A stretch of 64,000 nucleotides of DNA from Diploptera punctata (taxonomy: Eukaryota > Arthropoda > Insecta > Blattodea > Blaberidae), in NCBI GenBank assembly GCA_030220185.1, contig JASPKZ010003844.1, positions 5,128,001-5,192,000 of the forward strand. Direction: 5' to 3'. Below are positions 1 through 11,509 of the stretch, piece by piece. Each line of letters begins with the position of its first letter. Position 1 is the first letter of the stretch. The position numbers were made by a program, and so were the translations under genes. The notes beneath the pieces were generated by a model, which worked only from the letters and a program-made list of their open reading frames with translations, did no database searches and had not been told where the DNA came from.

Positions 1-364
1 TTTTCCTACAAGAAGATTCCATGCACGTCCTTCATTCCCCATTCGTTCCACATGCCTTACCCACCGCAATCAACGAGACTTAACTGTTCTTATTATATCT
101 GGCTTCCTGTAAAGACCATGTAGTTCACTGTTCTGTAGTCTTATCCATTCGCCTGTCTGTTCGTTTCTAATAGGTCCAAAAATTTTCCTAATAACTTTAT
201 TCTCAAATACTCGTAATCTCGTTTCCTCCCTTATAATAGTCCACATTTCGCATACATATAACTGGTAGAATAACAGTTTTATATATTTTCAGTTTAACGT
301 TTTTTGAAAGGAGTTGGGACAACAAGAGCCCTTGTAATGCGTAATAGCATACATTTCCAGAATT
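1..364 (-). mobile_element. L-A LINE 3' fragment, cut by the window edge
   Basis: On the minus strand this reads as the C-terminal part of the L-A non-LTR retrotransposon ORF, with relatives of TVKSRRLRW, GPKRDEQTGEW and the upstream LPVILYG region. The same order of blocks occurs in the better copies at 54.4k and 61.9k. The window starts inside the element, so its 3' end is missing. The frame is damaged and the copy looks inactive. Confidence 0.8.
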
Positions 365-639
365 GTATCTCACCAACAAACGATAGAGTATTTTGAGATA
401 TTTAAGGAAACATTCGTCAGAAATGTCCAGTTAAGGTAGGGCCTATATGGGATATCGAGTAATTAAATATAAGGGGTTTTTAAAGGTAAAGGTAGCCCAT
501 TAAGTACTATGAAGATCCGTAGGGCACGTAGATGCAAGGATTCATGATAATTAGTCAACATCCTTGGAGGCGAGATGGCGATCCCTACGCTCTTTGACCA
601 GCAATGGTGGACCAGTGTTTTCCATATTCGCCTCTAGTT
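365..639. other. unassigned stretch
   Basis: I see no ORF, repeat head or family match that I can support here. Confidence 0.3.
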
Positions 640-850
640 TCGATGAATTTGTTTTGAGTTGAATATTGTTTCCTTTGGATGGGAAGAAAAATCGTGGGTA
701 AAATAAAAGGACATAAAAGGATCTCAAGCCTGAAACAAAAGGTATCTGAGCAAAACTTATCGGTCATTTACGCCCAGCTTTTAATCGCGACAATATTGAC
801 GTTGGTTGTTGAAGTGGATCATTAAATAAAGTTGGTATCTACATATCAAC
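640..850 (+). repeat. S-family interspersed repeat, copy 1
   Basis: It shares an ordered set of short blocks with copies at 17.7k, 19.5k and 38.3k: a TTCCTTTGG..GGGAAG block, a GTGGGT-like block, an AAAAGGATCTCAAG block, a CTGAGCAAAA block, and TTTACGCCCA followed by AATCGCGA. Other copies begin with a B-box-like GGGTTCAAA, so S may be an old tRNA-derived SINE. That origin is inference. Confidence 0.5.
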
Positions 851-2924
851 CTATCAATGCTATGGTGAACTTTATCTTAGGATGTTCCCGGTAATAATTT
901 CATAAGAGGCTGAATGAACTCAAGAGCCAGAATAAACAGGAATGCGTGTAAAATATCTGCTCTCCCACCGCCTCTCGGCATGAATCCTGGGCTCCAACCC
1001 ATGATCAGACGCCTAACGTTTTGCAGATGTAAGCTGATTAATTTTTACTCATTAAAAATGTACAACTGATAACAACTGTTACACTATACAACATGATTTT
1101 CTATGTTTTTATAATTTTACGTGTTCCTAAAGTATTTATTTTTGCGCTGATTTTAGGTATGCAATTTTTTCTATCACGAAAATTAAAAATAAAAATAGAG
1201 TGAACTAATTTTTATTTAAACGTAAATTCCACAAAGAGAACTTATACTGCGAGGGACGAAATTTTTATTGCAAGGTAGAGCAATATTATTTTGGTAAGAA
1301 AGATTAGTTGGTCATACTTGTTACAATCAGCTGGCAGACGGGAAATGTAGTTCATTGTTGATATGCTATGTAACTTAGTGACGTGAGGTTCTGTTTGTGC
1401 TGTCATATGTAGCTTATGAACTTAAATTCTACCCCCCCCCCTTAAAAATAAAACTTTACAAGGATAATGAATATAACTGGAGTTTTAATAAATTTTCTAA
1501 TCTTATCATCTATACTATGGGACCATTTTAGCATTCTCTCCGTCCCGTTTTTAGAAATGCAGGTGATTGAATAACCCAGACGTGCTCTGTTATATTAGTG
1601 ATGACTGCTTAATTAATACGCTAAGATAGGGCATTATTAGTTCCGTGAGAAATAACTATTACACATACTTCGGGATGAGGCTTAATGATGAAGATGAAAG
1701 GTGGACACTACACAGGTATGCCGTACATATATGGAGGGACTGAGACTTCAAGAACTGGAAAGACAATTTGAGTAATTGAAAGAAGAGAAATAGAAAGAGA
1801 GGGGCCAGTATTACCTAAAAGAATCAGTAAGAGATGTCGTGCAATTATATTAGTTGCCAACCGTGCGAAAAAAATGACATTTACAATCCCAATGGCTTTG
1901 AGGGAACCACAAAATAATGTTAACAATTATAATTTTTATCCCTATCCCAGTCCCGCCTCCCATTCTTGACATTTGCCACACAGGAGAGCAATAATTCTGA
2001 TGATTCTGAAGAAGATTTTGCACTAAAATTGCTCAAAATGAACTGAACGATTTAAACCGTAACCAATCTGACAAAAGATGCTGAAATTGTTTGGTCAAGG
2101 CTGAAAAAAAAAGCTTTATTTTCCCCGCAGTTTCGTTTTCTTGGTGTAGGACTAGAGAAAAGGAATTAATAAAATTCTTTAAAGAAGAATATTCTTAGTT
2201 TTTTTATTGAGGGTTTATTTAATTTCTTTAGCGTCATTTACAATCCAATTTAGTGGAGTTATTTATAGGCTCGTCAAAACATAGCCTGAAAGGTGCACTT
2301 TTACATAATGTGATTGCGAGGACGTAAACACAAGTTAGAAGAACGATATCCAAAAAAAATCATGAGAGAAAATAGGACGGAAGAAAATAATTGATTACAC
2401 AGAAGGAAATGGAAATTGAGAAGAGAAAAACGTCAGGTATAAGTTAATAATCTGTGGAATAATATTATTAATAATAATAATCATCCCAATAGACATATTA
2501 ATTCTCGTATAGGCCTGCATAGAGTGCATCACAAAACTGAATGTCAGATTGTGGAAAACGCTAAAAAAACAAGACTACGCCTAACATTACTTAGCAAAGG
2601 AAAGTCTGTAGGACTCCCCTGTTGCTCTCGACGCAGGCACCATCCATATTTGCATTAACTCCCACATGCGTTGTTTTAATCGTAGAGAATTTTAGTTTCT
2701 GAAACTGCTACAACAAGGGTATGACGATTCTCTGCATAGAAAATAGTTTTTGCATAGAAAATAGTTTTTACATGAAAATAAAACTTTTCTGGACTTAATA
2801 TTATCATAATATTCATTCATCCTCCAGATGTGAGAAATGTTTTCCCAAAATGTTGACATATCTATCCTTCAAACTGTGTTGTGATTTTCAGGCACAGATG
2901 TTTCTCGTTTATTTCTTGTATATC
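851..2924. other. unassigned stretch with small repeats only
   Basis: No family or gene was recognised. Visible details are a run of ten C at 1432-1441 and a short tandem copy of GCATAGAAAATAGTTTTT near 2735-2771. A 72-codon minus-strand frame at 1708-1926 is hydrophobic but resembles nothing I know and is probably chance. Confidence 0.35.
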
Positions 2925-2941
2925 ATTATCAGATATTGCAG

Positions 2942-3243
2942 GCGGCTCCGTGGCGCAAGCGCTTAGACGCTCGCCTCTCATCGCTGGGGTCCCGAGATCG
3001 AGTCTCGGTCACTCCATGTAGGTTTCGTGGTGGACGAATCTGAGCTTGGGCATGTTTTTTCGGGGTTTCTCCCATTTTTTCCTGCCACAAATTTCATTCT
3101 ACCATTTCTCCATTCGTCTCATCCATTTCGTTCATCCGCCCTGTGACGGTGCGTCAGGGATAGTATTACGTCTATAACTATAGGGGCTTAAACTCATCTC
3201 ATTCTTCGACCCGACTTGAGTTGGACACGAGTTGAGGATATTT
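2942..3243 (+). mobile_element. SINE-3, full-length with TSD
   Basis: This is a tRNA-derived SINE. The head has A-box-like sequence (TGGCGCAAGCGC) and B-box-like sequence (GATCGAGTCTC) spaced as in a tRNA. The body carries a TTTTCGGGGTTTCTCCC block, a common theme in insect SINEs. It is flanked by a 17-base direct repeat, ATTATCAGATATTGCAG, at 2925-2941 and 3244-3260. That TSD shows retroposition and fixes both ends. It is the only copy in the window. Confidence 0.88.
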
Positions 3244-3524
3244 ATTATCAGATATTGCAGTTGTTGGTTCAACATTTTAATCTGACCTATGGTATCTTAT
3301 TTTATTCATTGCAGGTTTATGATTACAATACTGTATTGAACATTATCGTAGAAGTATTAATTTCGTGTGTTTTTTTTTTTTTGCAGGTAAGTCGTGATTT
3401 TTCATCAACCTCAATGTAAGTAGACTAAATGTATTTGCCGTGCGACTGAACTAATAAAAAATATCAGCACAATACTTTATTGTTTAGTGTTACACTAATG
3501 GAGAAATTATTCTCAGAAAGTATA

Positions 3525-4846
3525 TGTTTGAAGAAGTATTTTAGTATAGATCTTCATTATTCCCCTCGTTGTGGCGACAATTTTGAAGAAGTAATTCTTT
3601 TCCCATATTGTGGCGATGTTTTGAAGCAGCTAACTCTCTTCATGTCCGATGTTGTAGTAACATTTTGAAGGATTGGTGTCCAAAAATAATAAATAAGAAT
3701 TACTGGTTCAGGTTGGGTTTAATTTTCGGATTCTCTTCTCAAGGTCGAAATTGGTACACAGGATAGGAAAACACTTTAAAAATCACTAATAACTGATTCT
3801 TGTAGAAATAGTTGTAAATTTATTTACTATTTAATTTCCCAGCAGATCAAGTAAACATAGGTGGTATTATTCTTCACCGTCAATTAAAATTAAATTATTT
3901 TCTTTTCTTGAATCAAATATCACATTTTATCAGGAGACCTGTTATTGCTTCTAGCCTTGATGAAAGTTATATGCTGACTAACCAGTGTAATTCTTTTCTA
4001 ATTTTAAAGAACATTACTACATCACATGATTTTATATTTAAATTCTATTGGTTAATGGTCCATTAAATACTAGGTTTAAATTTGATTTGTTAAATCAAAA
4101 AGTTAATTGTTTTAACACCAATCAGAATTTAGTATGTTTTATTTAAAAATATTAAGTTAAGCAGATGTTCCTATTACAGTTATAACAGAAAGCTTTATAT
4201 TTCAGACAACAATGACATAAGACACAATTTTAAAAGCATTATTTAATAATAAGTAGAATTGCGCACAAATGTGCATTAAAATACTCTCTTGCTGTAAGCG
4301 TTTAAGCTTTTTGTCCTTTTCGTACACAGTTCTAAATGGTATTGGCTGCATTTACATCCACACAGAGAACACACACAATATTCGTCCGCTTGGTGAAATC
4401 CTGGTTTTTTGCATATCTCGTGATGAAAGCCATGTATAGAGAATCGAGTAAGTACATGCCGCTGTGGTTGGTCAGGGTTCGCCCACGTTCGATTTATCAT
4501 TGCTTCTGTGGCGTAGAAGTCCGAATCAATCTCGCTTCTTTTCCTCACTCTTTCCGCTAGAAGCTCATAATGAATTGTTGCCGGTAGCTGTAGCGATATC
4601 CTTAGCTCTTCTATTAGAAATGGTTCCCGTGCCAGTTCAAAAGCATTATTTAGAAAGACTGTTATATAATACAATTTCTTTAATTGTTACTGAGACATTT
4701 TTATTCAACAATGAACAACAATTAATTATTTAGATGTTTTTCTTTATTTAAGTTATATTTAAATATTAAAAGAATTTTAAAGTATAAAATTATTAACTTT
4801 AACTTTCATATTTATTATGGTATTAAAGTCCTGCTATATGTTCCTT
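3525..4846 (+). repeat. R-family repeat, copy 1 (interrupted)
   Basis: This long AT-rich repeat recurs on the minus strand at 47.8-48.6k and as tandem units at 59.3-61.4k. Shared blocks include TTTTGAAGGATTGGTGTCC, GGATAGGAAAACACTTTAAA, TTCTATTGGTTAATGG and CTTTATTTAAGTTA. It has no coding capacity that I can see. The copy is split by a 390-base LINE insertion at 4247-4636; the other copies supply the empty site. Its class is unknown to me. Confidence 0.8.
4247..4636 (-). mobile_element. LINE C-terminal fragment with Cys/His knuckle, inserted in R repeat
   Basis: On the minus strand a continuous frame of about 119 codons ends at TAA at 4276. It contains RHVLTRFSIHGFHHEIC and then C-x2-C-x-C-x-C with YHLELC. 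This order resembles the C-terminal end of LINE ORF2 after RNase H in I/Jockey/R1-type elements: a leucine/arginine stretch, then a CCHC-type knuckle. It is flanked by AAAAGCATTATTTA on both sides (4232-4245 and about 4638-4651), which the R copies at 47.9k, 60.4k and 61.2k have only once. A short 3' tail of TTATTATTAAA type follows the stop. The family call is inference; the insertion is clear. Confidence 0.55.
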
Positions 4847-4991
4847 CCTATTCTGTTATAGATGAAAGTTAAAAAAATGCTGAAAATCTAAATTTTATTA
4901 ATAATAAGAATGTAATATTTAAAAATATAAAATTTTAGCAATATGAACATTGTAGCAACATGTTTTCGCCAATTTTTATATAAAAACGCAA

Positions 4992-5283
4992 ACCACCCTC
5001 ATGGGCTAGTAGTGGTCAGCGTTTCTGATTTATGAGGTCCCGGGTTCGATTCCCGGTCAAACCATAGGGAATTATTTCTTTAGCTGCCCATGGTCTAGAA
5101 TTTAGGTTAAGTTTGGGTTAAGACTCTCCTGGTGCTTCATTATTATTTATCACCCATAATATCATCGAATAACGTACCTCTGCCTTCCAGGTGCCACAAC
5201 CTAAGAAATGAATTACAATTCCGCCAATGCCAGGGGAGAAAACCAGAAATGTCATAAAAAGACAACCTGGTGGCATTAGACAT
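4992..5283 (+). mobile_element. SINE-4, tRNA-like head joined to the SINE-1b tail
   Basis: The head at about 5002-5066 has an A-box-like GGGCTAGTAGTGGTCAGCG and a B box GGGTTCGATTCCC. From about 5105 the body matches the alternative tail of SINE-1 at 42.8k and 50.5k: AGTTT..GTTAAGACTCTCCTGG, then CCTTCCAGGTGCC, then AATGCCAGG. Flanking TATATAAAAACGCA and ATATATAAACGCA look like a TSD. Confidence 0.72.
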
Positions 5284-5299
5284 ATATATAAACGCATGT

Positions 5300-5964
5300 G
5301 TCGAATATCCAAACAAAGAGATAGCCTAATTATAGCATTATCAATGGAGTTAAATTATCCTATCTCTAAGAGAATGCGATTTATTGTTCTTTAATTACTT
5401 TTTTAAATATTTATAAGACAAGTAAACTAAAAAAATGTAAAAAAATGTATGTCATAATTGTCAAGTTACCAATTTGATAACTACGCGATTGAAATTTTAT
5501 TCAATCGTGTTATAAGGTAGAACATTTTGCTTGAATTGTATGTTGTTGCAACCTTACGACAAATACCCTGTAAACACAAATACAGTTTTCTCTAACAAGC
5601 AACTTAAGGAAGTGCTTCTGGTTGCTTTCGCTAAACTTCACAGTAGCAGAGTCTTACCTTGGGGGCACATCTGTCAGCAAATCGTAGCCGTAACCACAAA
5701 AGACACAGTGGAATGCAAACTACAAGTCTGTTGAAATAAGAAATCTTCATAGAAGAGTTACACCGTTGACGGGATGAGTTTTGACCTATATAAATACAAA
5801 ACTAAGAAAGGAGTTAACACGAAGTTTGTAGCAAATTTTCCACATTTTCGAAACAGGAAATAGCCTCCCTTCTACCATTTTAAATTGACTCAAATGAAAC
5901 GATAAGCACAGATTATACTTGGCGAATTCAGAAGAAATGAAGTTACTGAGGTTCTCATGAATAT
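5300..5964. other. unassigned stretch
   Basis: No repeat family or gene recognised; AT-rich, short chance frames only. Confidence 0.3.
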
Positions 5965-7203
5965 ATTTTTGAATTTTAGACAATGAAGGTCCTGCTCTGA
6001 CAATATATTCACTATGGGACAGATAATAGAAAAGAGACGAGAATTCAATTTACCCACATATTTAGCTTTAGTTGATCTTGAAAAAGCCTTTGATAAGGTG
6101 ATAAGAAGAAAATCGTGGGAAATAATGAAGACAAGAGGGTACTCGGCTCAACTTATAGAAGGAATAAAAAGTATTTATAATGGCACGAAAATTATTCTTA
6201 ATTTAGGTAATTATTCCAGAGAAGAAATTATAATAAATCAAGGAGTTCGACAAGGGTGTACACTATCACCTACATTGTTTAATATATATTTTGACGATGT
6301 TATACGAAAAATGGAAAAAATAAAGTCCAATGGGAATACAAATTAATAAGGAAATGTATATGAATATTTTAATGTATGCAGACGATCTGGCAATTATACA
6401 GAAGACAGAGGATGATTTACAAAAATCGGACTATTAGGCGTATGAATTCACCAGAAATTACAATTTTTTAAATCGCTCTAGCGGTCGCTAATTTCCATAT
6501 TTCACAACGAAACTCAGTATAATATATTGAAATAAAACGGGAAGGTATCAGTTAAATCTGACGATTAGAAATTGAATCAATTAGGACTTAAAGTCTCAAC
6601 TTCAAAAACTAAAATTATGGCTTTTCATGGCAAAGTGCCAGTCAGAGCAAAAATAGTGATCAATAATGAAATAATAGAACAGATAGCACACTTTAACTGT
6701 CTTGGTTCAGACATAACATATAGCTATGATTGGGATATACATAATAAATTAAACCGATATCAAATGATGTGTGGCACCATAAGAAGAAACCTCCGAAAGA
6801 CTCGAAGAGAAACTCAGCTCAGCTTTTATAAAATTATGGCTGTTCCTGTTCTTTTATATGGATCTGAATCTTGGGTACTTACAAAAAAAGATATCTCACA
6901 CATTCAAACCACTGGAATGAAATGTTTAAGATCTGTAAAAGGATGTACACGCATGGATAGATTACACAATGAATCGATAAGAAATGAACTGGAGATATTT
7001 TCAATAGTTGTTAAACTAGAAGAGCACAAATACCAACGGAAAGAACATTTAGATATAATGGACAATACAAGATTATCCAAAACGATCAACACCTACAAAC
7101 CACATGGAAAAATATCTTTGGGATGGCCAAGGAAACGATGGACTTGAGACCGGAACAGATCACATTGACCTAATTCTGGAAAGGAAGAAGAAGAAGAAGA
7201 AGA
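5965..7203 (+). mobile_element. L-B LINE, reverse transcriptase and C-terminus, degenerate
   Basis: The frame around 6014 reads GQIIEKRREFNLPTYLALVD then LEKAFDKV (RT motif A aspartate), followed by GVRQGCTLSPTLFNIY (motif B region). The catalytic YADD is at 6374-6385 in a shifted frame. After a foreign segment at about 6468-6568 it resumes as VSTSKTKIMAFHGK, AVPVLLYGSESWVLTKK and GWPRKRW. It ends in a (GAA)n tail at about 7183-7203. At least one frameshift, several stops and the insertion make it inactive. Weak RSCSDNIFTMGQ-like coding extends upstream to about 5970. Confidence 0.85.
6418..6573 (+). repeat. direct repeat unit, copy 1 (inside L-B)
   Basis: This roughly 155-base segment recurs at 7382-7546 with few differences. 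It begins with L-B coding sequence (about 6421-6467) and continues into about 100 bases that are not LINE sequence, including CGCTCTAGCGGTCGCTAATT. The LINE then resumes. Confidence 0.8.
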
Positions 7204-7381
7204 ATTTTTAAAAGTTCTTCCCCGGGCCTGTCTAGCAGATACCGAAAATGACATGACGAAAATTTACACATGTCCGTTAATGCTCTAGCGCAGCGGTCGC
7301 AATTATTGTTTTTATCAAAACCAAGCTCGGCATATAGGCCTATCTACGAATTAAAAAAGTAAGGTCGAGTTCGTTAACCAG

Positions 7382-7546
7382 CAAAATCGGACTATTAGGC
7401 GTATGAATTCACCAGAAATGACAATTTTTAAAATCGCTCTAGCGGTCGCTAATTTCCATATTTCACAACGAAACTCAGTATAATATATTGAAAATAAAAC
7501 GGGAAGGTATTATCAAACAATCAGTTAAATCTGACGATTAGAAATG
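7382..7546 (+). repeat. direct repeat unit, copy 2 (downstream of L-B)
   Basis: Near-identical to 6418-6573, with about ten extra bases (TTATCAAACA-like) near 7520. It lies about 180 bases past the LINE tail. Looser versions of the CTCTAGCG..CGGTCGC core also occur near 7284 and 7571. Confidence 0.8.
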
Positions 7547-8984
7547 ACGGTTACTTGAAACCTGATATTAAAAATCGCTTCTAGCATCCATAATTTTTCC
7601 TTCCTCCCAATCAACGTTACGGTGGCTTTTGAGGCTTTGCATTAGTTTTCAAAAGGCGGTCAAAGCAATAAAATGGAAAGAAGAAAGCTTTATGCCTTAT
7701 CTGGATTAATCCAGGAACTCAGGAACTACTTTTTAAAAATTTAATCCGTGACAACGAATTGTAATTTTACGAACTTTTATCACGGAATTAATGGTATCAC
7801 GAAAGTGACATCTTTACACTACATACACGACTACTGGATTTCAACAAAATGTTCTACTTACGAAAAAGTCTTAGATATTGAAGCATCTATAAATAAACAT
7901 GAAGCAAAAAAATATTACAAAACAACGCTTAATTAAAAAGTTGTCTAAGCACTACAGGCTCAAATCTTGCCTCAGCATCCTTCAGAATTTTTCTCCAGAC
8001 TTTTTTTCTTTAGAAACCGGACACTATTCCTTAATTTTGAATTATTCTTAAATCCTCTAGATTACCATCCATACATCGCTGTTAGTTCAACATTTCTCCT
8101 TCCTTCAGATAGTATACACAATAACTTCATTACGAATCTCACTCTCGATCATTTTGAACATGTCCTGTCCATTGCTCCCGCGAAACTTTGAGATAGCATA
8201 CATTGATTAATATAATTTATATAATTCATTGTTATATCAAATGCACCATTGTATATACACATATCGGCATATTTACCTCCTCTCGTTATTGTTTTCATCA
8301 CGCTAAGTATCGATTGTTACTAACTTGGAATGTGCAGATTCTGTATTTATTTAAACTTCTCTCCTTAAACTCCGATTTTTACAATCCATGCGCAGAAAAC
8401 TTTATATTGCTTGTGGTGAGGGATTTAATAATAATGGCAGAGAAGTGCGGTTACGCGCGTTGCAGGATAAGTTTTTATGGTTATATATGTACGAGTACAT
8501 CCGACATAACAAAAATTCTCTGATTGAAAAATCCACATTTTAGAGGTTTTTCTGGAGAAATATACGACACAACAACAGGTTCCACATGAGTCTCAATTCG
8601 TAAAGAATGCAATGATTCATAACTATATTACATTTTAATTTAAATATTTACAGATTACCGGCACGAGTAAGTACAAATGGAACAATTTCTTCGTAAACAT
8701 GATATCAGCGTATGGTAGATGCGACCATTTTACATAACATCAGAGAGAAGGGGATTAGAATAGCTTTCTGTAACGTCTGGTTACAAGAGTTTTGAATAAC
8801 CACTTCACATTAGTTATATTTCACTTCAAATATTTCGAACAGTCAGTGCGGAACTTTTATATTCCACCGATGTATACTTTGTTTGTAAGTCTCAATCCTG
8901 CCCTTGTTTACATCTGACCGCTGTTCAGAGTGACCTCTACTGTGTGGTTGAATATTAGTTACCCTCGCGTCATTGCAAGGAGAG
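7547..8984. other. unassigned stretch
   Basis: No recognised repeat or gene. Several 60-106 codon frames exist, but their composition is that of AT-rich noncoding DNA. Confidence 0.3.
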
Positions 8985-9170
8985 GTCTTCTTATTCTTCA
9001 CTATACGGGCTAGCAATATGCCTGTTCCGCCTCACAATTGTTCTGCCCATCTTTTCACTGGCCTTCCTATATTTCTTGAACATCTTGGCTTGTAGTTAAA
9101 TGCTGCTTTTGGCAATCTTGTTACATTCATTCTTTCTACATGTCTAAACCATTTTTCTCTATATTCTTTG
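8985..9170 (-). mobile_element. L-B LINE 3' end, fragment
   Basis: The minus strand reads DKIKEYREKWFRHVERMN, then FNYKPR, then NIGRPVKRWAEQL, the L-B C-terminus. It is followed toward lower coordinates by a GAAGAATAAGAAG-like tail. The upstream part is displaced by another LINE insertion at 9184-9770. Confidence 0.75.
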
Positions 9171-9183
9171 ATTTTATCATTCA

Positions 9184-9770
9184 TCATCATCATCCGGTAT
9201 TATGGCAGCTACCGCCGTCTTCCGGTAACCAAACGCCATTCCTCTCTGTCCATCCATTGATCTTCCTCAATCCTCTGATATTCATAGCCGCTTGTATCCC
9301 TTCTATCCAAGTTTTCTTCGGTCTTCCTCCATTCCATTGGGATCCATTCCATAACAATTTTAGTCAGTCTTTGCTCTGGCATTCTTTTGACATGGCCATA
9401 CCGCTGTAATCTTTTCTTGATGTTCGGCTCCTCTTGTACACCCATAATTTCCCGTATTTCTCTATTTCGTATTTTATCCATTCTAGATTTTCCAGCTGAT
9501 CTTCTTAAAACATCAATTTCTATACTTAAAAAATTATTTTCATTTCCCTGGTAGGAATTAGCCAGACTTCATCACCATATGTTAAAATGCTCTGAATTAT
9601 GGTTTGATATATTTGTAGTTTTCTATTTTTTTGTTATATTTTTGCTCCACCAAACAGACTTTAAAGCATTTATTGCTTGTTTTGTTTGTACGATTCTACT
9701 TTTAATTTCCACTGTGTTGTTGCCTGAATGGTCTAATTTTGTTCCTAAATAAGTGCATTCAATACTAGAT
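9184..9770 (-). mobile_element. LINE 3' part inserted into an L-B copy
   Basis: The minus-strand frame at 9209-9481 reads KKRLQRYGHVKRMPEQRLTK and ends WMDREEWRLVTGRRR. Upstream remnants continue to about 9770 (LGTKLDHSGN-like). The 3' end has a (GAT)n tail, seen as CATCATCATCAT at about 9182-9193 on the plus strand. ATTTTATCATTCA flanks both sides (about 9172-9184 and 9771-9783), marking a TSD. Confidence 0.75.
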
Positions 9771-9785
9771 TTATTTTATCATTCA

Positions 9786-10522
9786 ATGGATATATATTTA
9801 ACGTCGTCCATTAAAGCAAGGAGAGGTTTCGTCTCTAATTATGTGTCTTGAGCATTTAATTTTCAGGAGAAGTACTATAGGCACTTTAACATATAAGGTA
9901 AATTTTATGATATCCAATAGGCTACATAGGCCCCGTCTATAGTTTTATTTAGATATGAATCATCTGTACAAATCAACTGTTTAATGTTTAATAGATGAAT
10001 GAAATATCAAGATAAGCATTTACCTTGGCTGAAGAAACCTACGAAAATGTCTGTTTAGTCGACTCTAGGATTTGTCTGAACCTGTTTGGTTAGCCGAAAA
10101 TTAACTGTTACATTCTTTTGACTCATTAATTGTTGCAATACTGTATCTTGTGCCAATAAACGCAATAACATTTACGCAACATTACAGCATGGCTCTGACA
10201 CAAAACGATAACATTAAACTGTGTTATGAAGTAGTTAGGATTTTATAGGACTGTTATTATGATTATAGTGGACAAGCTAATTGGCTGAAGCCATGCAGAT
10301 CTGTTCTAATTTGAGCCTGTTTTAAACGTGACTGTGTTTAACAGACATGCAATTGGCGTGGAGTTTAGTCCAGCCAGCCAGCTCCAGTAACGAGATTTGT
10401 ATCGCCCACAAGGCGTTCCAGCAACTAATGATTATCACAAGTGGTACAAAATTTTCCTTACCAACCGGCAGTCAATAAAATCTATATACATCATAAATTC
10501 TTCACTGTTATATCTATCAACA
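9786..10522. other. unassigned stretch
   Basis: No recognised repeat or gene. GCAAGGAGAGGT at about 9818 also occurs at 8976, just outside the L-B fragment. Confidence 0.3.
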
Positions 10523-10815
10523 CTTTTGAAAATTCATATTAAAGCACCGTTGAGGTTATGTAATAAGATGTTAATTATATAATTTTTACCTGGTAAGTCA
10601 GTCGTCCTCAATTAAATTATTAAACTTCTTCAAAGTATTCTAATATGGAGGCTTTTCGAAAACAATGTTTTATCTTCTCCGTATTAACTGGAACTGATAG
10701 TGCTATGTAGATTGTATAACCAATGTACGTCCTCCACATTAGAATAACTTGAAGTTTAATAATTTAGTTGAGGACGACTGACTTACCAGGTAAAAATTAT
10801 ATAATTAACATTTTG
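10523..10815. mobile_element. FB foldback element, copy 1
   Basis: This is a large imperfect palindrome. The left arm reads TTTTTACCTGGTAAGTCAGT then CGTCCTCAA, and the right arm carries its reverse complement near 10768-10797. The left end adds AAAGCACCGTTGAGGTTATG, which the right end lacks, so the right end is truncated. The arm holds a hammerhead-like block (see 26337-26374), here with a mutated CTGANGA core but with GAAA and AGCCTC kept. No coding capacity. Confidence 0.8.
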
Positions 10816-11227
10816 TTGTATCTATTGTAATTGAATTTTCCCGAAAACTATTTTGAGAATTCTTTTTGCCAATTTGGCAATGCTTTTCTCCAAAGGTAGG
10901 CATTTCAAATTCGTTATTTTGACATTAATTTAATCTTTACGCATAGCATCCACGAGAACATTTTTAGTTTTTATTTAATTACTACTTGAAATTAGGCATA
11001 TAATGTATTATATTCTCCTTCGCCCGAAAGCATGGGATACATAAAAGTACTTATAAAAGTAGAGGATAAACTAAAGTAGGAAAAAATAAATTCGCGCTCG
11101 TTAGGTTAATGTTCGAGTATTATTACATTGTACGCCGACATTAACCTAATGAATTGGGATATAACTTAATTTTTTTTGTTATTAATGTAACATAATTTGG
11201 TAATTTACCTGTAAACCACCTATAACG
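10816..11227. other. unassigned stretch
   Basis: Only a small stem-loop candidate is visible: TTAGGTTAATGT at about 11102 against ACATTAACCTAA at about 11139. Confidence 0.3.
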
Positions 11228-11382
11228 GTTGCAGCTATAATAAGCTGATCACATGTCAACTTTACACTAGCTAGATGATCGCCGCCCTATGATTAACACA
11301 TGTGGATGTCAGACCAGCAGCCAGCCTAGGCCAAGGTCCTTTTAAGTCAGTCGCGCCATGGAGGAGGAGTAATTTATCTCTG
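11228..11382 (+). mobile_element. SINE-2, 5'-truncated degenerate copy
   Basis: It matches the 3' half of SINE-2: CTGATCACATGTCA, ACACATGTGGATGT, CCAGCAGCCAG and AGTCGCGCCATGG in order. The head and middle are missing. Confidence 0.65.
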
Positions 11383-11464
11383 CATGTTTGCAGGAAGTAG
11401 GCCTATATCAAATTTATCACATCTAAACTCAGAATATTTGTAGTGGGAATCATTATTTTAAATT

Positions 11465-11469
11465 TATTA

Positions 11470-11503
<34 letters not shown>

Positions 11504-11509
11504 CATTAT
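11465..11509. repeat. (ATT)n microsatellite
   Basis: Uninterrupted ATT units with ATC at both ends. Confidence 0.95.

Noticed and set aside
4336..4733. Overlapping plus-strand frames at 4336 and 4464
   Set aside because: They are antisense to the Cys-rich minus-strand frame, which has the better family resemblance and ends within the insertion.
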